Translations under genes and position numbers: made by a program
Shown: positions 44,242 to 55,154 of the stretch, piece after piece
Layout of the letters: every line of letters begins with the position of its first letter
How positions within the stretch are numbered: position 1 is the first letter of the stretch
Notes under the pieces: model-generated
Seen by the model: only the letters and a program-made list of their open reading frames with translations
Databases searched by the model: none
Told to the model about the DNA's origin: nothing
Source of the DNA: Barrientosiimonas humi
Lineage (GTDB): Bacteria; Actinomycetota; Actinomycetes; Actinomycetales; Dermatophilaceae
DNA length: 64,000 nt
Reading direction: 5' to 3'
Assembly (NCBI RefSeq): GCF_006716095.1
Contig: NZ_VFOK01000001.1
Location: 1,147,375 to 1,211,374 of the forward strand

Positions 44242-44365
44242 ATGAACAGGGTTGTGGCGGTGTGTCGTGCAGCACGCGGTGAACAGCGAACGTACCTCAT
44301 GTGTCGGCGGAGACAAACGACGTGCGGCGAGAGACGAACGATGCGCCGCCGGTGCCGAACGCACG

Positions 44366-44399
44366 AGGCGGCCGGGCGTCGATCGACGCCCGGCCGCCT
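44366..44399 (-). terminator. Perfect 34-bp palindrome after fadB
   Basis: The sequence from 44366 (AGGCGGCCGGGCGTCGA) to 44399 is its own reverse complement, giving a 15-17 bp GC stem 48 bases past the fadB stop on the minus strand. There is no U-tract. It separates the fad genes from HTH-murA, so it is the likely 3' end of the fad message. Confidence 0.65.
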
Positions 44400-44446
44400 G
44401 CGCGGGAGGTGCTGCCCGGCTCAGACCACGGTGCGGTCCTGTCGCC

Positions 44447-46552
44447 TCAGGCCTGCGGCACCGAGGCTGCGCCACGCTCGAGGAAGCGCTGCCCGGTGAC
44501 GCGCTCGGCGATCCCGGTGCGGTCCAGCAACGGCGTGACCCCGCCGTTCCAGAACGGGAAGCCGGCGCCGGTGATCATCGCAAGGTCGATGTCGCGCGGG
44601 TCGGCGACCACGCCCTCGTCGAGCATCCGGCGGGTCTCGTCGGCGAGGGCCTCCAGGGCCCGGGTGCGCACCTGCTCCTCGGTGAGCTCCACCGGCTCGG
44701 CGGCCGGCTCGAACAGGTCGAGCACGGCCGGGTCGAGCGCGCCGTCGCTGCCGTAGAAGCTCGGGATCTTCGCCTCCACGACCTTGGCGAGGTTGGGGGA
44801 GACGTAGAACCGGTCGGGGAAGGCGCCGTGCAGCGTCTCGCTGTTGTGCAGCGCGATGGCCGGGCCGACCAGGCTGATCAGCATGAACGGCGGCATCGGG
44901 GTCACGCCGGCGAACGCCTTCTCGACGACCTCGAAGGGCGTGCCCTCGTCGGCGACCCGGCCGGCCTCGCCCATGAACCGGCCGAGCAGCCGGTTGACCA
45001 CGAACGAGGGGGAGTTCTTCACCAGGATGCTGGTCTTCTTCAGGCCCTTGCCGGTGGCGAACGCCGTGGCCAGGGTCGCGTCGTCGGTCGCGTCGCCGCG
45101 GATGATCTCCAGCAGCGGCATGACGGCGACCGGGTTGAAGAAGTGGAAGCCCACGACCCGCTCGGGGTGCTGCAGGCCCTCGGCCATCTCGGTGATCGAC
45201 AGCGAGGAGGTGTTGGTCGCCAGGACGCACTCGGGCGAGACGACCTGCTCGACCTCGGCGAACACCTTCTGCTTGACGCCCATCTCCTCGAACACGGCCT
45301 CGATGACGAAGTCGGCGTCGCCGAACGCGGCCTTGTCGACCGACCCGGTCACCAGACCCTTGAGCCGGTTCGCCTTGTCGGGGTTGACGCGCCCCTTGGC
45401 GAGCAGCTTGTCGACCTCGTCGTGGACGTACTGCACACCCTTGTCGACGCGGTCCTGGTCCAGGTCGGTGAGCACCACGGGCACCTCGAGGCGCCGGGCG
45501 AACAGCAGCGCCATCTGGCTGGCCATCAGGCCGGCGCCGACGATGCCGACCTTGGTGACCGGACGGGCGAGCGACTTGTCCGGGGCTCCGGCGGGACGCT
45601 TGGCGCGCTTCTGCACCAGGTCGAACGCATACAGCCCCGACCGCAGCTCGTCGGTCATGAGCAGGTCGGCCAGGGCCTCGTTCTCGGCCTCGAACGCCTC
45701 CTCGCGGCTCGCGGTGCGAGCCGCCTGCACCAGGTCGAGCGCGCGCAGCGGCGCCGGGGCGGAGCCGCCGGTCTTGGCGAGCACCTGCTGGCGAGCGGCC
45801 TCGACGGCGCCGTCCCACGCCTGCGCGGAGGTGTCGACGGCCGTGCGCGCGGGAGACTCTTCGCCGCGAATCACCTTGGCGGCGAACGCGATCGAGTCCT
45901 CCAGGAAGGTCACCGGCTCGATGAGCTCGTCGGCCACCCCCAGCTCGAAGGCCTGCTTGCCGTTGATCATCTTGTTGTTGGCCAGCGGGTTCGCGACGAT
46001 CAGGGTGAGCGCGTTCTCGACGCCGATCAGGTGGGGGAGCAGATAGGTGCCGCCCCACCCCGGGACCAGGCCGAGGAAGCACTCGGGCGTGGCGTAGGCC
46101 GGCACGCCCGAGGAGATCGTGCGGTGGTCGGCGTAGAGCGCGATCTCGACGCCGCCACCCATCGACGCCCCGTTGACGAACGCGAAGGTCGGGACCGGCA
46201 GGTCGGAGATCTTCTGGAAGGTCTCGTGCCCGAGCCGGGCGATCTCCAGCGCCTGCTCGCGCGTGGCGATGGCGGGCACCCCGGTGAGGTCGGCGCCCAC
46301 GGCGAAGATGAACGGCTTGCCGGTGATGCCGACGCCGACGATCTCACCGGCCTCGGCGCGGCGGTGCAGCTCGTCGAGCACCCCGGCCAGCTCGGCCAGA
46401 CCCTGCGGGCCGAAGCTGTTGGGCTTGGTGTGGTCGAAGCCGTTGTCGAGCGTGATCAGCGCGAACGTGCCGGCCCCGCCGGGCAGCGCGACGTCCTGCA
46501 CGCGCGCGTGCGTGACGACCTCGTCGGTCGCCGGGAGCGTGGTGGTGGTCAT
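44447..46552 (-). CDS. fadB: Fatty-acid oxidation multifunctional protein (enoyl-CoA hydratase / 3-hydroxyacyl-CoA dehydrogenase)
   Basis: A 701-residue trifunctional-type alpha subunit. The N-terminal crotonase domain (about 1-200) has NGASMGGGVEIALYADHR (oxyanion hole) and catalytic Glu in PECFLGLVPGWGG. The dehydrogenase Rossmann site is VGIVGAGLMASQMALLFAR (near 335). HFFNPVAVMPLLEIIRG carries the catalytic His. Two C-terminal 3HCDH helical domains end at ASVPQA. It performs the hydration and NAD+-dependent oxidation steps of beta-oxidation. Its ATG shares one base with the thiolase stop (TGATG). A palindromic terminator follows. Confidence 0.94.
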   Translation of the reverse strand: MTTTTLPATDEVVTHARVQDVALPGGAGTFALITLDNGFDHTKPNSFGPQGLAELAGVLDELHRRAEAGEIVGVGITGKPFIFAVGADLTGVPAIATREQALEIARLGHETFQKISDLPVPTFAFVNGASMGGGVEIALYADHRTISSGVPAYATPECFLGLVPGWGGTYLLPHLIGVENALTLIVANPLANNKMINGKQAFELGVADELIEPVTFLEDSIAFAAKVIRGEESPARTAVDTSAQAWDGAVEAARQQVLAKTGGSAPAPLRALDLVQAARTASREEAFEAENEALADLLMTDELRSGLYAFDLVQKRAKRPAGAPDKSLARPVTKVGIVGAGLMASQMALLFARRLEVPVVLTDLDQDRVDKGVQYVHDEVDKLLAKGRVNPDKANRLKGLVTGSVDKAAFGDADFVIEAVFEEMGVKQKVFAEVEQVVSPECVLATNTSSLSITEMAEGLQHPERVVGFHFFNPVAVMPLLEIIRGDATDDATLATAFATGKGLKKTSILVKNSPSFVVNRLLGRFMGEAGRVADEGTPFEVVEKAFAGVTPMPPFMLISLVGPAIALHNSETLHGAFPDRFYVSPNLAKVVEAKIPSFYGSDGALDPAVLDLFEPAAEPVELTEEQVRTRALEALADETRRMLDEGVVADPRDIDLAMITGAGFPFWNGGVTPLLDRTGIAERVTGQRFLERGAASVPQA

Positions 46553-47844
46553 CAGGCGGCGCCCTTCTCGTCGTCGGTGCTGTCGCTGGAAGGCGTTGTG
46601 GCAGAAGGGTTCTCGCCCTTGCCGCCCTGGGTCCCGGAATAGCCGGCGTAGTCGGGGTGGTGCGGGTTCTCCCAGATCACCGCGCCGCCCATGCCGATGC
46701 CGATGCACATGGCGGTGAGGCCGTAGCGCACGTCGGGGTTCTCCGCGAACTGCCGCGACAGCTGGGTCATGAGGCGCACGCCGGAGGAGGCCAGCGGGTG
46801 GCCGGTGGCGATCGCGCCGCCCCAGGGGTTGACCCGCTCGTCGTCGTCGGCGATGTCGAAGTGGTCGAGGAAGGCCAGCACCTGCACGGCGAAGGCCTCG
46901 TTGAGCTCGAACAGGCCGATGTCCTCGATCGTGAGGCCGGCCTTGCCGAGCGCCTTCTCGGTCGCGGGGACCGGGCCGATGCCCATGACCTCAGGCTCGA
47001 CGCCGACGAAGGCGTACGACACCAGGCGCATCCCGACCGGGAGCCCGAGCTCCTCGGCGGCCTGCTCGGAGGCGAGCAGGCACGCGGTGGCACCGTCGTT
47101 GAGGCCCGCGGCGTTGCCGGCGGTGACGTTGCCGTGCGGGCGGAACGGCGTCTTCAGGTCGGCCAGACCCTCGACGGTCGCACCCGGGCGCGGCGGCTCG
47201 TCGGCCGTGGCCAGGCCCCAGCCGCGCTCGTCGTGGCGGGTGGCGACGGTGACCAGGTCGGGCTGGATCTTGCCGTCGTCGTACGCCTTCGCCAGCTTGC
47301 GCTGGCTGCCCACCGCGAACTCGTCGGCCCGCTGCTTGGTGATCTCGGGGAACCGGTCGTGCAGGTTCTCCGCCGTGGACCCCATGACCAGCGCCGAGGG
47401 GTCGACCAGCTTCTCGGCTACGATCCGCGGGTTGGGGTCGACGCCCTCGCCCATCGGGTGCCGGCCCATGTGCTCGACGCCGCCGGCGATGGCGACGTCG
47501 TAGGCGCCGAACGCGATGCTCGAGGCGGTGTTGGTCACGGCCGTCATCGCGCCCGCGCACATCCGGTCGACGGAGTAGCCCGGCGTGGTCTTGGGCAGGC
47601 CCGACAGCAGCGCCGCCACCCGGCCCAGCGTCAGACCCTGGTCGCCGATCTGGGTGGTCGCGGCGATCGCGACCTCCTCGACCTTCTCGGCCGGGAGCTG
47701 CGGCTGGCGACGCAGCAGCTCGCGGATGCAGTTGATCACCAGGTCGTCGGCGCGGGTCTGGGCGTAGATGCCCTTCTCGCCCGCCTTGCCGAACGGGGTG
47801 CGCACCCCGTCGACGAAGACGACTTCGGACAACGAACGGGGCAC
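46552..47844 (-). CDS. fadA: Acetyl-CoA C-acyltransferase (3-ketoacyl-CoA thiolase)
   Basis: A 430-residue thiolase, beta subunit to the adjacent FadB, cleaving 3-ketoacyl-CoA to acetyl-CoA and a shortened acyl-CoA. Active-site Cys is in SVDRMCAGAMTAV (near 95), with GGVEHMGRHPM, the His in GGAIATGHPLASSG and the second Cys in MCIGIGMGGAVIW. The last residue of the glycine loop is Ile rather than the common Gly (CIGGGMG). The C-terminus is extended by ~35 polar residues. GTG 47844 is preceded by GGGAGG; an in-frame TTG at 47856 lies over that site and is rejected. Confidence 0.94.
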   Translation of the reverse strand: MPRSLSEVVFVDGVRTPFGKAGEKGIYAQTRADDLVINCIRELLRRQPQLPAEKVEEVAIAATTQIGDQGLTLGRVAALLSGLPKTTPGYSVDRMCAGAMTAVTNTASSIAFGAYDVAIAGGVEHMGRHPMGEGVDPNPRIVAEKLVDPSALVMGSTAENLHDRFPEITKQRADEFAVGSQRKLAKAYDDGKIQPDLVTVATRHDERGWGLATADEPPRPGATVEGLADLKTPFRPHGNVTAGNAAGLNDGATACLLASEQAAEELGLPVGMRLVSYAFVGVEPEVMGIGPVPATEKALGKAGLTIEDIGLFELNEAFAVQVLAFLDHFDIADDDERVNPWGGAIATGHPLASSGVRLMTQLSRQFAENPDVRYGLTAMCIGIGMGGAVIWENPHHPDYAGYSGTQGGKGENPSATTPSSDSTDDEKGAA

Positions 47845-48011
47845 GGTGCCTCCCAAGGAGTGGGCCAGTGGGTGTCGAGCGGCACTCTACGTGACTTTGT
47901 TACTCGTCAGTACGCCGGCCGGGGAATGCCCCCACCCCTTCGGGCGTTCGGATAGTTCGCCTATGTAGATGAGGCGAGGTGGACCAACCTCGTGAGAACA
48001 GGAGACCTCCC

Positions 48012-48596
48012 GTGAACCCCCAGGCCCGAGTCCTGCTCGTCGTCGGAAGCGCCCGCCCGGTGCGCGTCGGTGACCAGCTGGCTGCCCAGATCAAGCCCAT
48101 CCTCGAGGCGGCCGGGGCCGAGGTGACCGTCGCGGACCTGGCCGAGCTGGGCCTGCCGCTGCTCGACGAGCCGGTGATGGCCGCGGCCAGCGGCGGCGAC
48201 TACGCCCACGAGCACACCCGCACCTGGAGCGGCCTGGTGCGCGACGCCGATGCCGTGGTGTGGCTGACCCCGCAGTACAACGGCGGCTACCCCGCGTCGG
48301 TGAAGAACGCGATCGACTACCTGTTCCCCGAGTGGACCGGCAAGCCGATGCTGCTGGTGAGCTACGGCGCGGGTGGCGGCGGTCTCGGTGGTGCGCAGCT
48401 GCGGTCGGTGCTGGAGTTCGTCAAGGGCGACCTGGTGGCCCCCAACGTCGAGATCTCGCTCCCGCCGCAGAGCAGCTACGGCTCCGACTTCCGCCTGGTC
48501 GACGCCGCGTCCGACGTCGAGCGGCACCGGCAGGAGCTGGAGTCGGCCGCGCAGACGCTGGTCGCGCACGTGGGCGCGGTGCAGGTGGCGGGCTGA
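48012..48596 (+). CDS. NADPH-dependent FMN reductase family protein
   Basis: A 194-residue flavodoxin-like reductase. VVGSARPVRVGDQL is the FMN-phosphate loop (near 8-21). LTPQYNGGYPASVKNAIDYLFPEWTGKPMLLVSYGAGGGG carries the flavin-stacking and family motifs. It is related to the protein at 1030 but not a recent duplicate. GTG 48012 follows AGGAGACC at good spacing; a longer frame from 47979 overlaps that site. It is divergent from fadA, with 167 bp between starts containing AT-richer promoter-like sequence. It converges on RNase D, with only 4 bp between the stops. Confidence 0.87.
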   Translation: MNPQARVLLVVGSARPVRVGDQLAAQIKPILEAAGAEVTVADLAELGLPLLDEPVMAAASGGDYAHEHTRTWSGLVRDADAVVWLTPQYNGGYPASVKNAIDYLFPEWTGKPMLLVSYGAGGGGLGGAQLRSVLEFVKGDLVAPNVEISLPPQSSYGSDFRLVDAASDVERHRQELESAAQTLVAHVGAVQVAG

Positions 48597-48600
48597 CCGC

Positions 48601-50106
48601 TCAGCTCGCCGGCTCCTCGTCGGGGTGGTCGCGCACCGCGTCGAGCAGCAACGGCACCACGAGGTCGACCTGCCACGGGCGGGCGCCCAGCTCGGTCAGC
48701 GCGGCACGGAAGCCCCCCTCGTCGGCGGGCTCCGGGGGCGTCCACAGCACCCGCCGCAGGCTGTCGGGGGTGAGCAGGTTCTCGACCGGGATCTGTTGCT
48801 GCTCGGACACCTCGGTGAGCCGCTCACGGACCACGGCCAGGCGGGCGGCGGCCACCGGCTCGCGGTCGGCCCAGGCGCGCGGCGGCGGGGGAGCGTCGCT
48901 GCGCAGGGCCGACGGCGGCAGCTGCGCCTGCGGGAGCTGGTCGGCCCGGCGTACGGCCTCGAGCCACTGCCGCTGATACCTCGCCAGCGACCGGTGCGCC
49001 GGCCGCCGTCGACCGCGCTGGCTGACCCCGCCCGACGACGACAGCGCCGTGAGGTCCTCGCCCGTGCGCGGGTCGCTCGCGGCCAGCTGCACGATCAGCG
49101 CGTCGGGCAGCACCCGCCCGGGCGCGAGGTCACGCTCGCGGGCGATGTCGTCGCGCGTCTGCCACAGCTCGCGCACCCGCGCGAGCGCGCGCCGGTCGCG
49201 CAGCCGGTGCATGCCCGACGTGCGGCGCCACGGGTCGGTGCGCTGCGGCGGCCCGGTGAAGCGGGTGAGCGCGTCGAACTCCTGGGCGGCCAGCTCGGCC
49301 TTGCCCTGCTGCGCGAGGTCGGCGGCCAGCCGGTCGCGCACCTCGGCGAGCACCTCGACGTCGAGCGCGGCGTAGCGCAGCCACGGCTCGGGCAGCGGCC
49401 GCGTCGACCAGTCGACCGCCGAGTGCTCCTTGGCGAGCGAGAGCCCCAGGTAGTGCTCGACGACCGCCGACAGCCCCACGCGGGGGAGCCCGGCGAGGCG
49501 CCCGCCCAGCTCGGTGTCGAACAGCGCGGCCGGGCGCATGCCGACCTCGGCCAGGCAGGGCAGGTCCTGGGTGGCGGCGTGCAGGATCCACTCGGTGTCG
49601 CCGATCGCCTCCTGCAGCGGGGCCAGGTCCGGCACGGCGATCGGGTCGATCAGCCACGTGCCGGCGCCGGCGCGGCGCAGCTGGACGAGATAGGCGCGGT
49701 TGCCGTAGCGATACCCGCTGGCCCGCTCGGCGTCCACCGCGACCGGCCCGGTGCCCGCCGCGATCGCTTCGGCGGCGCGCAGCAGGTCACGCTCGGACTC
49801 GACCACCGGGGGTACGCCGTCGGCGGGCTCCGCGAGCACCGGGTAGGACGGCTCGGCCTCAGGCTCGTCGGCCACAGGCTTCTCGCCCCCAGCGGTCACC
49901 GCCTCCGACCCAGCGGCCGGCAGGTCGGGCTCCGTGGCGGTGGGGTCGGGCTCCGTGGCGGTGGGGTCGGTCGGTGCCTCGACCGTGCTGTCGGCCGGTG
50001 CTTCGACGGCTGCCTCGGTCGGCGCCTCCGTCGGCGCCTCGGTGGTCTCGTCAGGCTCGTCGCGTGGTCGGGGCGGTCCGGCGGCGGAGGTGGCGCGCCG
50101 ACTCAT
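48601..50106 (-). CDS. rnd: Ribonuclease D (DEDDy exonuclease with HRDC domain)
   Basis: A 501-residue 3'-5' exoribonuclease for tRNA and stable-RNA processing. The first ~85 residues are acidic/Pro/Thr repeats (for example EAPTEAPTEA and the duplicated TATEPDPTATEPD). Exo motifs follow: VAVDAERASG (I, DxE near 122-124), HAATQDLPCLAE (II) and YAALDVEVLAEV (III, Tyr/Asp near 255-259). An HRDC-like helical domain lies around RDDIARERDLAPGRVLPDALIVQLA (near 330). ATG 50106 overlaps the DUF3000 stop (ATGA), so it is co-transcribed with it. Confidence 0.9.
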   Translation of the reverse strand: MSRRATSAAGPPRPRDEPDETTEAPTEAPTEAAVEAPADSTVEAPTDPTATEPDPTATEPDLPAAGSEAVTAGGEKPVADEPEAEPSYPVLAEPADGVPPVVESERDLLRAAEAIAAGTGPVAVDAERASGYRYGNRAYLVQLRRAGAGTWLIDPIAVPDLAPLQEAIGDTEWILHAATQDLPCLAEVGMRPAALFDTELGGRLAGLPRVGLSAVVEHYLGLSLAKEHSAVDWSTRPLPEPWLRYAALDVEVLAEVRDRLAADLAQQGKAELAAQEFDALTRFTGPPQRTDPWRRTSGMHRLRDRRALARVRELWQTRDDIARERDLAPGRVLPDALIVQLAASDPRTGEDLTALSSSGGVSQRGRRRPAHRSLARYQRQWLEAVRRADQLPQAQLPPSALRSDAPPPPRAWADREPVAAARLAVVRERLTEVSEQQQIPVENLLTPDSLRRVLWTPPEPADEGGFRAALTELGARPWQVDLVVPLLLDAVRDHPDEEPAS

Positions 50107-50693
50107 CGCCGTTGCCCGGGCAGGGCCACGACGCCCTCGGGCAGCGGGGGGAGGCCGGCGATCGTGCACAGCAGCGCCCCCCAGGCCTGCAGGTGGGCGC
50201 CGAAGTCGTCGCCGACGGGGGTCCAGGAGGCCCGCACCTCGATCTCGACCGACGGCGGACGCTCGGACAGCGCGGCGAAGCTCTCGGAGACCACGCGGGT
50301 GACGGTGCCGCCCTCGGCGGCGAACGCGGCGCCGTGCTCGGTGAGGGAGTCGACGAGCCAGCTCCAGCCGACCTCGCCCAGCAGCGGGTCGGAGGCCGTC
50401 TCGGGCTCGAGCTCGGCCCGAGCGAACGTCACGATCCGCCAGGTGCCGTCCCACGGCTCGGGCGCGGCGGGGTCGTGCAGCAGCACGAACCGGCCGGACG
50501 CCAGCTCGGCGTCGTCGGCGTCGTGGTGGTCGGGGATGACCTCGGCGGTCAGGGCCAGGGAGTGCGGGGCGATGCGGCCGGGGGCCGGCACCTCGGTGAG
50601 GCGGACCTCGGGGCGCAGGCGCACAGCGGACAGCTCTCGGGCCGCCGCGTCGAAGGTGGCCGAGGCGTCGCCGTGCAGGCTGCGCGTGCTCAC
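50103..50693 (-). CDS. DUF3000 family protein
   Basis: A 196-residue actinobacterial protein of unknown function. Conserved pieces are FDAAARELSAVRLRPEVRLTEVPAPGRIAPHSLALTAEV, GRFVLLHDPAAPEPWDGTWRIVTFARAELE and GEVGWSWLVDSL. No catalytic motif is recognised. It is coupled to rnd by a 4-base overlap. In many actinobacteria it neighbours hemE directly; here a UvrA-like gene stands between. Confidence 0.85.
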   Translation of the reverse strand: MSTRSLHGDASATFDAAARELSAVRLRPEVRLTEVPAPGRIAPHSLALTAEVIPDHHDADDAELASGRFVLLHDPAAPEPWDGTWRIVTFARAELEPETASDPLLGEVGWSWLVDSLTEHGAAFAAEGGTVTRVVSESFAALSERPPSVEIEVRASWTPVGDDFGAHLQAWGALLCTIAGLPPLPEGVVALPGQRR

Positions 50694-50762
50694 TCGAGCA
50701 CTGTAGGTCGCGGGTCCGGCCCACGCAGCGCACCACGCCGAGGGGCAGGTGCGAAAGCCGGC

Positions 50763-53144
<2,382 letters not shown>

Positions 53145-53205
53145 GGGAGTCCCTCCGAGGGTGCGTGGTGACGAGGCGAAGGTACTCGTTTGGGAGGATC
53201 CTCGC

Positions 53206-54285
53206 GTGACCACTGCTCCCGTGCCGCAGACCCTGACCCTGCCCACCCCCGGCGACCCCGCCGACAGCGTGCTGGTGCGGGCGGCCCGAGGGCAGCAGGT
53301 CGAGCGCACGCCGGTGTGGTTCATGCGCCAGGCCGGTCGCTCGCTGCCGGAGTATCGCGAGGTCCGCGCGGACGTGCCCATGCTGCAGGCCTGCCGCACC
53401 CCCGACCTGGTCACCGAGATCACTCTGCAGCCGGTGCGCCGGCACGGCGTCGACGCGGCGATCTTCTTCAGCGACATCGTCGTCCCGCTGCAGGCGGTGG
53501 GTGTCGACCTCGACATCGTCGCCGGGGTGGGGCCGGTCGTCGCCGAGCCGATCCGCACCCGCGCCGACCTCGACCGGCTTCCGGAGCTGACGCCCGAGCA
53601 CGTCACCGACATCGCCGAGTCGGTGCGCCGGCTGGTGTCGGCGCTCGGCGGCACGCCGCTCATCGGCTTCGCGGGGGCGCCGTTCACGCTGGCCAGCTAT
53701 CTGGTCGAGGGCGGCCCCTCGCGCAACCACGAGAAGACCAAGGCGCTCATGGCCGGCGACCCGCAGCTGTGGCACGACCTGTGCGCGCGGCTGGCGCAGA
53801 TCTCGGGGGAGTTCCTGCGCGTCCAGGTCGAGGCGGGGGCCTCGGCGGTGCAGCTGTTCGACTCGTGGGCGGGCGCGCTGTCGCTGGACGACTACACCCG
53901 CCAGGTGCAGCAGCACTCCGCGAAAGCCCTTGCCACCGTTGCAGACTCGGGCGTGCCCCGCATCCACTTCGGCGTCGGCACCGGCGAGCTGCTGGGGGCG
54001 ATGGCCGACGCCGGGTGCGAGGTGATCGGCGTCGACTTCCGGGTGCCGCTGGCCGAGGGTGCGCGGCGGGCCGGCGGACGGCACGCGGTGCAGGGCAACC
54101 TCGACCCGGCGCTGCTGTTCGCGCCGTGGGAGCCCGTCGAGCGCGCGGTGCTGGAGACGTTGGAGTCCGGCGCGCAGGCCCCCGGCCACATCTTCAACCT
54201 CGGCCACGGGGTGCTCCCGCAGACCGACCCGGGCGTGCTGACCCGCGTGGTCGAGCTGGTGCACGAGCGCACCCAGCGCGCCTGA
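53206..54285 (+). CDS. hemE: Uroporphyrinogen decarboxylase
   Basis: A 359-residue cytosolic enzyme decarboxylating uroporphyrinogen III to coproporphyrinogen III. The N-terminal substrate motif [14 protein letters not shown] (Arg pair near 42-50) and the catalytic Asp in [14 protein letters not shown] are present. [40 protein letters not shown] and [13 protein letters not shown] complete the barrel. GTG 53206, 8 bases after GGGAGGA. Its stop lies in a short duplication (GCGCGCCTGACGG twice) that runs into a large palindromic element. Confidence 0.95.
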   Translation: MTTAPVPQTLTLPTPGDPADSVLVRAARGQQVERTPVWFMRQAGRSLPEYREVRADVPMLQACRTPDLVTEITLQPVRRHGVDAAIFFSDIVVPLQAVGVDLDIVAGVGPVVAEPIRTRADLDRLPELTPEHVTDIAESVRRLVSALGGTPLIGFAGAPFTLASYLVEGGPSRNHEKTKALMAGDPQLWHDLCARLAQISGEFLRVQVEAGASAVQLFDSWAGALSLDDYTRQVQQHSAKALATVADSGVPRIHFGVGTGELLGAMADAGCEVIGVDFRVPLAEGARRAGGRHAVQGNLDPALLFAPWEPVERAVLETLESGAQAPGHIFNLGHGVLPQTDPGVLTRVVELVHERTQRA

Positions 54286-54305
54286 CGGCCAGCGCGCCTG
54301 ACGGG

Positions 54306-54373
54306 GCTGAAACGCGGTTCTAGCGGTTTGACTCCGCTGCAGCAGAGTCGAAGCGCTACAACCGCGTTTCAGC
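54306..54373. repeat. 68-bp palindromic element, copy 1
   Basis: Inverted arms of ~32 bp: the left begins GCTGAAACGCGGTT and the right ends AACCGCGTTTCAGC, meeting at CGCTGCAGCAG, with several mismatches between arms. The core is nearly the same as the element at 56582-56647. A fragment, ACAACCGCGTGTCAGCG, follows at 54389-54405. It lies between the converging hemE and yczE-like genes. Confidence 0.9.
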
Positions 54374-54418
54374 GCACGGCGCTGCACGACAACCGCGTGT
54401 CAGCGGCGGGTGCGGGCC

Positions 54419-55093
54419 TCAGCCCGGACGCGTGGTGGCGGCGTCGGGGGCGGTGTCGAAGATCCGCAGGAAGAGCTGGGCGAGCGGGCCGATCGTGAGC
54501 GCATACATGAGCGTCCCCACCCCGACCACGCCACCGAGCGCGAATCCCGTTGCCACCACGGCGATCTCGATCCCGGTGCGCACGAGCCGCAGGCTCCAGC
54601 CCGTACGCGCGTGGAGGCCGGTCATGAGCCCGTCACGCGGGCCGGGGCCGAGCCGTGCGCCGATGTAGAGGCCGGTCGCGAGTCCGTTGAGCACCACCCC
54701 GGCGGCGGCCAGGGACAGCTGCGCGACCAGTGCCCCCGGCGACGGCAGCAGGTGCAGCGTGACCGTGGCCGCCGGCCCGACCCATACGGCGTTGACCACG
54801 GTGCCGATGCCCGGGCGCTGACGCAGCGGCAGCCACAGCAGCAGCACCACGAAGCTCACCAGCACGATCACCAGCCCGACGTCGGCCCCCAGGCGTCCGG
54901 CGAGACCGACCTCGAGCACCGACCAGGGCATCGTGCCCAGCCCCGCCTCGATGAGCATCGCGACGGAGGCGCCGTAGAGCGTGAGCCCGAGCAGCAGCCG
55001 GACGCCCCGGCTCACCGGACCGTGCAGCTGCGCCGGGCGGGGGAGCGGGCGATGGCCGCGACGAGCGGTGTCGCCCAGGTCGGTGCTGTCCAT
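54419..55093 (-). CDS. YczE/YitT-type membrane protein
   Basis: A 224-residue integral membrane protein with about six spans after a ~30-residue polar N-terminus (GVRLLLGLTLYGASVAMLIEAGLGTMPWSVLEVGLA; LVIVLVSFVVLLLWLPL; TGLYIGARLGPGPRDGLMTGL; TGIEIAVVATGFALGGVVGVGTLMYALTIGPLAQLFL). GLGTMPWSVL and GPGPRDGLM are typical YczE signatures. The function is unknown; it is probably a small-molecule permease. It is divergent from a MocR regulator, a pairing also seen in Bacillus (ycxD-yczE). Confidence 0.85.
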   Translation of the reverse strand: MDSTDLGDTARRGHRPLPRPAQLHGPVSRGVRLLLGLTLYGASVAMLIEAGLGTMPWSVLEVGLAGRLGADVGLVIVLVSFVVLLLWLPLRQRPGIGTVVNAVWVGPAATVTLHLLPSPGALVAQLSLAAAGVVLNGLATGLYIGARLGPGPRDGLMTGLHARTGWSLRLVRTGIEIAVVATGFALGGVVGVGTLMYALTIGPLAQLFLRIFDTAPDAATTRPG

Positions 55094-55131
55094 GCCAGCA
55101 GCCTCGTGCACCAATGGCCTTCTCATAAAGA

Positions 55132-55151
55132 GCCACTTGCGGCAGAGTGGC
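55132..55151 (+). promoter_or_regulatory. Inverted repeat between yczE-like and mocR-like genes
   Basis: GCCACT-N8-AGTGGC lies 3 bp before the mocR-like GTG and about 40 bp from the divergent start. It is positioned to bind the GntR-type HTH of the regulator and control both genes. The mocR-like start has no good Shine-Dalgarno. Confidence 0.4.
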
Positions 55152-55154
55152 CTG

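Noticed and set aside
41742-44282. An 846-codon open frame on the plus strand over GDPD and HTH-MurA
   Set aside because: The opposite strand holds two proteins with intact catalytic motifs; this frame is Arg/Val/Gly/Asp shadow sequence.
44252-46642. A 796-codon plus-strand frame over fadB
   Set aside because: Antisense to a well-conserved FadB; no recognisable motif.
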